Source: an uncultured Oscillospiraceae bacterium (GTDB lineage: Bacteria > Bacillota > Clostridia > Oscillospirales > Acutalibacteraceae). Taken from it: DNA of 10,440 bases. The notes under the pieces were generated by a model. That model made no database searches, had not been told where the DNA came from, and saw nothing but the letters and a program-made list of their open reading frames with translations. The stretch lies in the NCBI GenBank assembly GCA_900552605.1, contig USAR01000038.1, positions 1 through 10,440 on the forward strand, read 5' to 3'. Of the stretch, positions 7,933 to 10,440 are shown piece by piece; position 1 is the stretch's first letter; every line of letters begins with the position of its first letter. Position numbers and translations under genes: made by a program.

Positions 7933-8094
7933 AACCGAATACAAGCCCGCGCCCCCGCGCGGCACCGTCGCTTTTCGGCGACGGCAAAACCGCTTTTGCG
8001 GTTTCGCTGCCCGTTTTCAGCCTTTGGAAAGCTCAAAAGAAAGTCGAGAGTAAAAAACGGGCGTGCCGCGCGGGGCGCGGGCTTGTGTTCGGTT
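7933..8094. repeat. Long imperfect inverted repeat enclosing nested hairpins
   Basis: The left arm 7933-7965 and right arm 8063-8094 are reverse complements except for one mismatch and one extra C in the left arm. The right arm contains GTGCCGCGCGGGGCGCGGG. Between the arms lie further hairpins: CCGTCGC/GCGACGG (7965-7971, 7978-7984), AAACCGC-TTTT-GCGGTTT (7987-8004), and GCCCGTTTT/AAAACGGGC (8009-8017, 8054-8062). The last abuts the right arm, so the whole can fold into a branched, multi-arm structure on either strand. No transposase or obvious target duplication flanks it. It could be a non-autonomous mobile element, a REP-like element, or a structured RNA. Confidence 0.85.
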
Positions 8095-8099
8095 TAGGC

Positions 8100-8120
8100 G
8101 CAGCTCACAGACCGAGCTGC
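8100..8120. repeat. Short GC-rich hairpin beside the inverted repeat
   Basis: GCAGCTC (8100-8106) and GAGCTGC (8114-8120) form a 7-base-pair stem with a 7-base loop. It directly follows the large inverted repeat and may be part of the same element. There is no T-run after it on either strand, so it is unlikely to be a terminator. Confidence 0.6.
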
Positions 8121-8188
8121 AAAGCCGGTGATACCGCTTTATCGCAGGCAGAAATAAGCTCTTGTTTAATAGGTTTTCGATGAAATGA

Positions 8189-8214
8189 AAAAGCCCCGAT
8201 CACTCAGGGCTTTT
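8189..8214 (-). terminator. Intrinsic terminator of the right-hand discoidin gene
   Basis: AAAAGCCC (8189-8196) and GGGCTTTT (8207-8214) form an 8-base-pair stem with a 10-base loop. Read on the minus strand, the stem ends in GGGGCTTTTTC, giving a T-run where a minus-strand transcript would end. It lies about 140 bases beyond the stop codon of the discoidin gene. It separates that gene from the GC-rich repeats and the downstream operon. Confidence 0.8.
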
Positions 8215-8354
8215 CCTCTGATTGTTTATTGCCGCTTTTTGTTTTTTGAAAATTTCAGAGAATTTTTCCTTTTTCAAAAAGCCATCTGTGTTTTTGCAAT
8301 GTCACTCGCAAATAATCTTTGGTTCTTTCGCTTAAAGACCTTATTGCTGCGGCT

Positions 8355-10440
8355 TTAAGCTGTTCTTTTTCTCTGCCGCTTTGCTGCGGTATTTCCGGCG
8401 GCAGAATTTTCGGAAAGTGTATTTGCAAAATTATCGTTGGCAACGTGAGCGGCAAGTAGGGTCTGCGCTGCCCCATTATTGCCTGTGGCGGGGTTCAGAG
8501 TTTCACCCCAGCTGTTTGCTCTTCCGTCCTTAACACCGGTGCCGGTAAGCTTAATTTCGGAAATAATGAAGTTGATAAGATACTCGCCTGTTTCTGTTTT
8601 GTAACCCTCGATTTGCGGGAATTCCGCAATTTCAACACGCATATATTTTGCGATTATCGGGCGGATATCCTTCCCCCAAAGACCGACCTTTTCATCAATG
8701 CCTGCGGTATTGATCGTGTAATCCGGAACGGCAGCTGCCAGAATGTCGGTCTCGGTTTCGCCGAAGTAGATATTAAGCTTTGTCGGCCAGTAGTTTTTGA
8801 ATCTCTTTAAGAACGAGAAATCAATTCGGTTAATTGTTTTGTAATCGCCGAAATTTATAAGAAGGTCTATTTCAGCATCTCCGACAGCACCATCGTTCAC
8901 GCTGATAAATGTTGACTGCTCGCCGTCGTAAAGCGACTCTGCAAGAGTGTCGTGAATTGCAATGTTGCTTCTCGCATTTGTCTGTTTATCTGTGCGAACA
9001 ACGCTTATGCTCTTGTTAGTCCAATCGCTTGTGAGGCTTCTTGTTTTCTGTTTTTGGTTATCCAAGCCGATAGCTTCGATTTCAAACAGTCGAAGCTTTG
9101 ATTTAGTGCCCTCGAAAACAAAACGGATAAAACGCATACTCTTTGATTTTGAGAACGTTTTTGCAGCTGTGATGTTTCCTGTTTTGCTGCCGGCTGAATA
9201 GTTCCAAACAAGCGCCTCATCGGTAAACACACCAGAGTAAGAGAGCGATGAGTAAACCTTCATTCCGCTAAAGCCGTTGTTAGCGTCTATAAGTGCCGTT
9301 ACGGCGATTTTGTCAACGCTGTCGTCACCGCAGAGGTTGTATATAAGCTCTGCTTTGTTACGGCTGTCGCCCGATGTGTTGATGTCGGCAAATGTTGCTT
9401 TGTTGCCGTCGGTAAGGTTCTTAACCTCGGCGGCGGTGAGCTCATTATCGTCAATCCTTGTTCTCTCGGCGCCGTTTATATAGCTTGCGTCAATAGGCAT
9501 ATTCTCGGCGAGGTTATCGGGATGCCCCTTAAGTATCGCCTCTTTGCCCCACATACTTAAGAACGAAAGACGGAAGTAGTCGCTCGGAACGTTATTTCTG
9601 AAGTTTATATCAACAAACTTAATGCCGAAATATCTGCCGTCGGGCATTTCGTCATCATCAAACTCAATTATCTGAGCACGCGACTGTCCCTGAATGTTTG
9701 CATTGAACTCATAGATCATTGAATTCTCATCAAAGAGATCGTTCAGGTCTGACGACATATAAAGCCGGTATATTCCGGGCCAATAAAGCTTATTGTCTGA
9801 CGAAAGTCCTTGATATGCAAAGCCTTTAATCTGCGCATTGTCCCATTCCTTGATCCTGAACGCCAAGCCGAAGCCGTCTTTATCAAAAGGTGAGTTTTTA
9901 ACATCGGTATGTGATTGTGTGCCATTGTTGTTTCTAATTATATTTATGATTCTGTGCTTATCATTCTCACTTGAGTTGACCTTTTTGCCTTCCTGATTAA
10001 AAATGTAAAGTGTTGCGGTTTTCAAAAGGTTTGTTTTTGTCTCCGCAATATTTTTAAGGTCGGCTTTGGTTGCGGATCTTAACGTACCTATTGAGTTAAC
10101 AGACTCGGCAACTGCATCTGTATATTCACCGTATACCTGGAATGCATGAATACGCGGGTAAACGTGATTTTGATTTGCGGTGATTTCTCCCATGCCCTTG
10201 CCGGTTGTGCAGGTCGGATCATAAACACGAATACCGACATATTGACCTATGCAATCATCGGGACGGTTAACCTGATCAAAGCATATCACGTTCATTCTGG
10301 TGGTTTGACCGTAGTGAGCGGCAGTGATGTTATCGACATTTACATAGAAGTTTTCGTCGTCGTAAAGTGTTATTAAATCGTTTCCAACATATACGTCGTA
10401 TCTGCCGAGCGCCCAGATCGTATTGCTCGGGAATGCAAGC
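8355..10440 (-). CDS. Large discoidin-repeat protein, C-terminal part (5' end beyond window)
   Basis: The frame is open to the right edge and ends with TAA at 8355-8357, giving 694 visible residues. An internal Met at 10295 is not the start: the frame continues upstream through conserved sequence (SNTIWALGRYDVYVGND). Four galactose-binding-like units can be seen. The first ends with FQVYG at about residue 103; a second spans about 120-300 (YRLYMSS, GRYFGIKFVD, LSMWG). A third at about 335-458 opens with NLTDGN and closes EIEAIG. The fourth, about 494-634, opens with SLYDGEQST and closes EIKLTG. A tail of about 60 residues follows, Ala/Asn-rich and ending in a basic KRQRKRTA. There is no LPxTG, transmembrane segment, dockerin or S-layer repeat, so anchoring is unexplained. 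The role is presumably extracellular glycan or matrix binding, as inferred from the domains. It is a paralogue of the gene at the left edge and ends at its own terminator. Confidence 0.9.
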   Translation of the reverse strand, partial: LAFPSNTIWALGRYDVYVGNDLITLYDDENFYVNVDNITAAHYGQTTRMNVICFDQVNRPDDCIGQYVGIRVYDPTCTTGKGMGEITANQNHVYPRIHAFQVYGEYTDAVAESVNSIGTLRSATKADLKNIAETKTNLLKTATLYIFNQEGKKVNSSENDKHRIINIIRNNNGTQSHTDVKNSPFDKDGFGLAFRIKEWDNAQIKGFAYQGLSSDNKLYWPGIYRLYMSSDLNDLFDENSMIYEFNANIQGQSRAQIIEFDDDEMPDGRYFGIKFVDINFRNNVPSDYFRLSFLSMWGKEAILKGHPDNLAENMPIDASYINGAERTRIDDNELTAAEVKNLTDGNKATFADINTSGDSRNKAELIYNLCGDDSVDKIAVTALIDANNGFSGMKVYSSLSYSGVFTDEALVWNYSAGSKTGNITAAKTFSKSKSMRFIRFVFEGTKSKLRLFEIEAIGLDNQKQKTRSLTSDWTNKSISVVRTDKQTNARSNIAIHDTLAESLYDGEQSTFISVNDGAVGDAEIDLLINFGDYKTINRIDFSFLKRFKNYWPTKLNIYFGETETDILAAAVPDYTINTAGIDEKVGLWGKDIRPIIAKYMRVEIAEFPQIEGYKTETGEYLINFIISEIKLTGTGVKDGRANSWGETLNPATGNNGAAQTLLAAHVANDNFANTLSENSAAGNTAAKRQRKRTA
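10121..10440 (-). repeat. Paralogous segment, right copy
   Basis: This is the counterpart of 22-341 at a constant offset of 10099. The reading frame is the same and there are no gaps. The two differ mainly at right-protein visible residues 38-49, just before NVICFDQ. The match runs to the window edge, so its full extent is unknown. Confidence 0.9.

Noticed and set aside
7670..8183. Three overlapping open frames of 71-93 codons across the GC-rich repeats
   Set aside because: Open frames on both strands arise from GC-rich palindromic DNA. The products are Arg/Ala-rich with no conserved pattern and no start signals.
8255..8476. Frameshifted continuation of the right-hand discoidin gene (73 codons in another minus frame)
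   Set aside because: The main frame keeps normal codon use to its stop and is followed by a good terminator. The alternative frame shows no domain that would restore an anchor.
8355..10295. Treating the right-hand gene as complete from the ATG at 10295
   Set aside because: The frame stays open to the window edge and the upstream codons align with the left paralogue, so the Met is internal.

Overview
The window looks like a chromosomal segment of an uncultured gut-type Clostridia (Oscillospiraceae/Ruminococcaceae-like). The reasons are strong AAAGGAG ribosome binding sites 8 bases before the ATGs, a classical Gram-positive lipoprotein signal with an acidic Ser/Thr/Asp linker, and very large secreted proteins built from galactose-binding-like (discoidin, F5/8 type C, CBM32-like) domains. 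The lineage is inferred from style; there is no marker gene here.

Every supported gene is on the minus strand, so transcription runs from high to low coordinates. From right to left: (1) the C-terminal 694 residues of a large discoidin-repeat protein (8355-10440, 5' end outside the window), followed by an intrinsic terminator at 8189-8214; (2) an intergenic region of about 1.2 kb, with a GC-rich island of direct repeats and nested palindromes (7690-8120), an AT-rich stretch (about 7074-7640), and a small foldable leader (7000-7073); (3) a secreted lipoprotein with a clan GH-A type glycoside hydrolase domain (4576-6939); (4) 17 bases downstream, a second giant discoidin-repeat protein (1-4558, 3' end outside the window), of which 1519 residues are visible: a signal peptide and seven repeated domains.

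The two discoidin proteins are paralogues. The left edge (22-341) and the right edge (10121-10440) align without gaps, and the encoded peptides match at 84 of 108 residues by my hand count. The window therefore spans roughly one period of a tandemly duplicated locus.

The likely joint role, by inference, is capture and cleavage of extracellular glycans. The lipid-anchored glycosidase would cut, and the co-transcribed multi-domain protein would bind sugar or host/plant matrix. I found no tRNA, rRNA, CRISPR array, transposase, phage gene or known defence gene.
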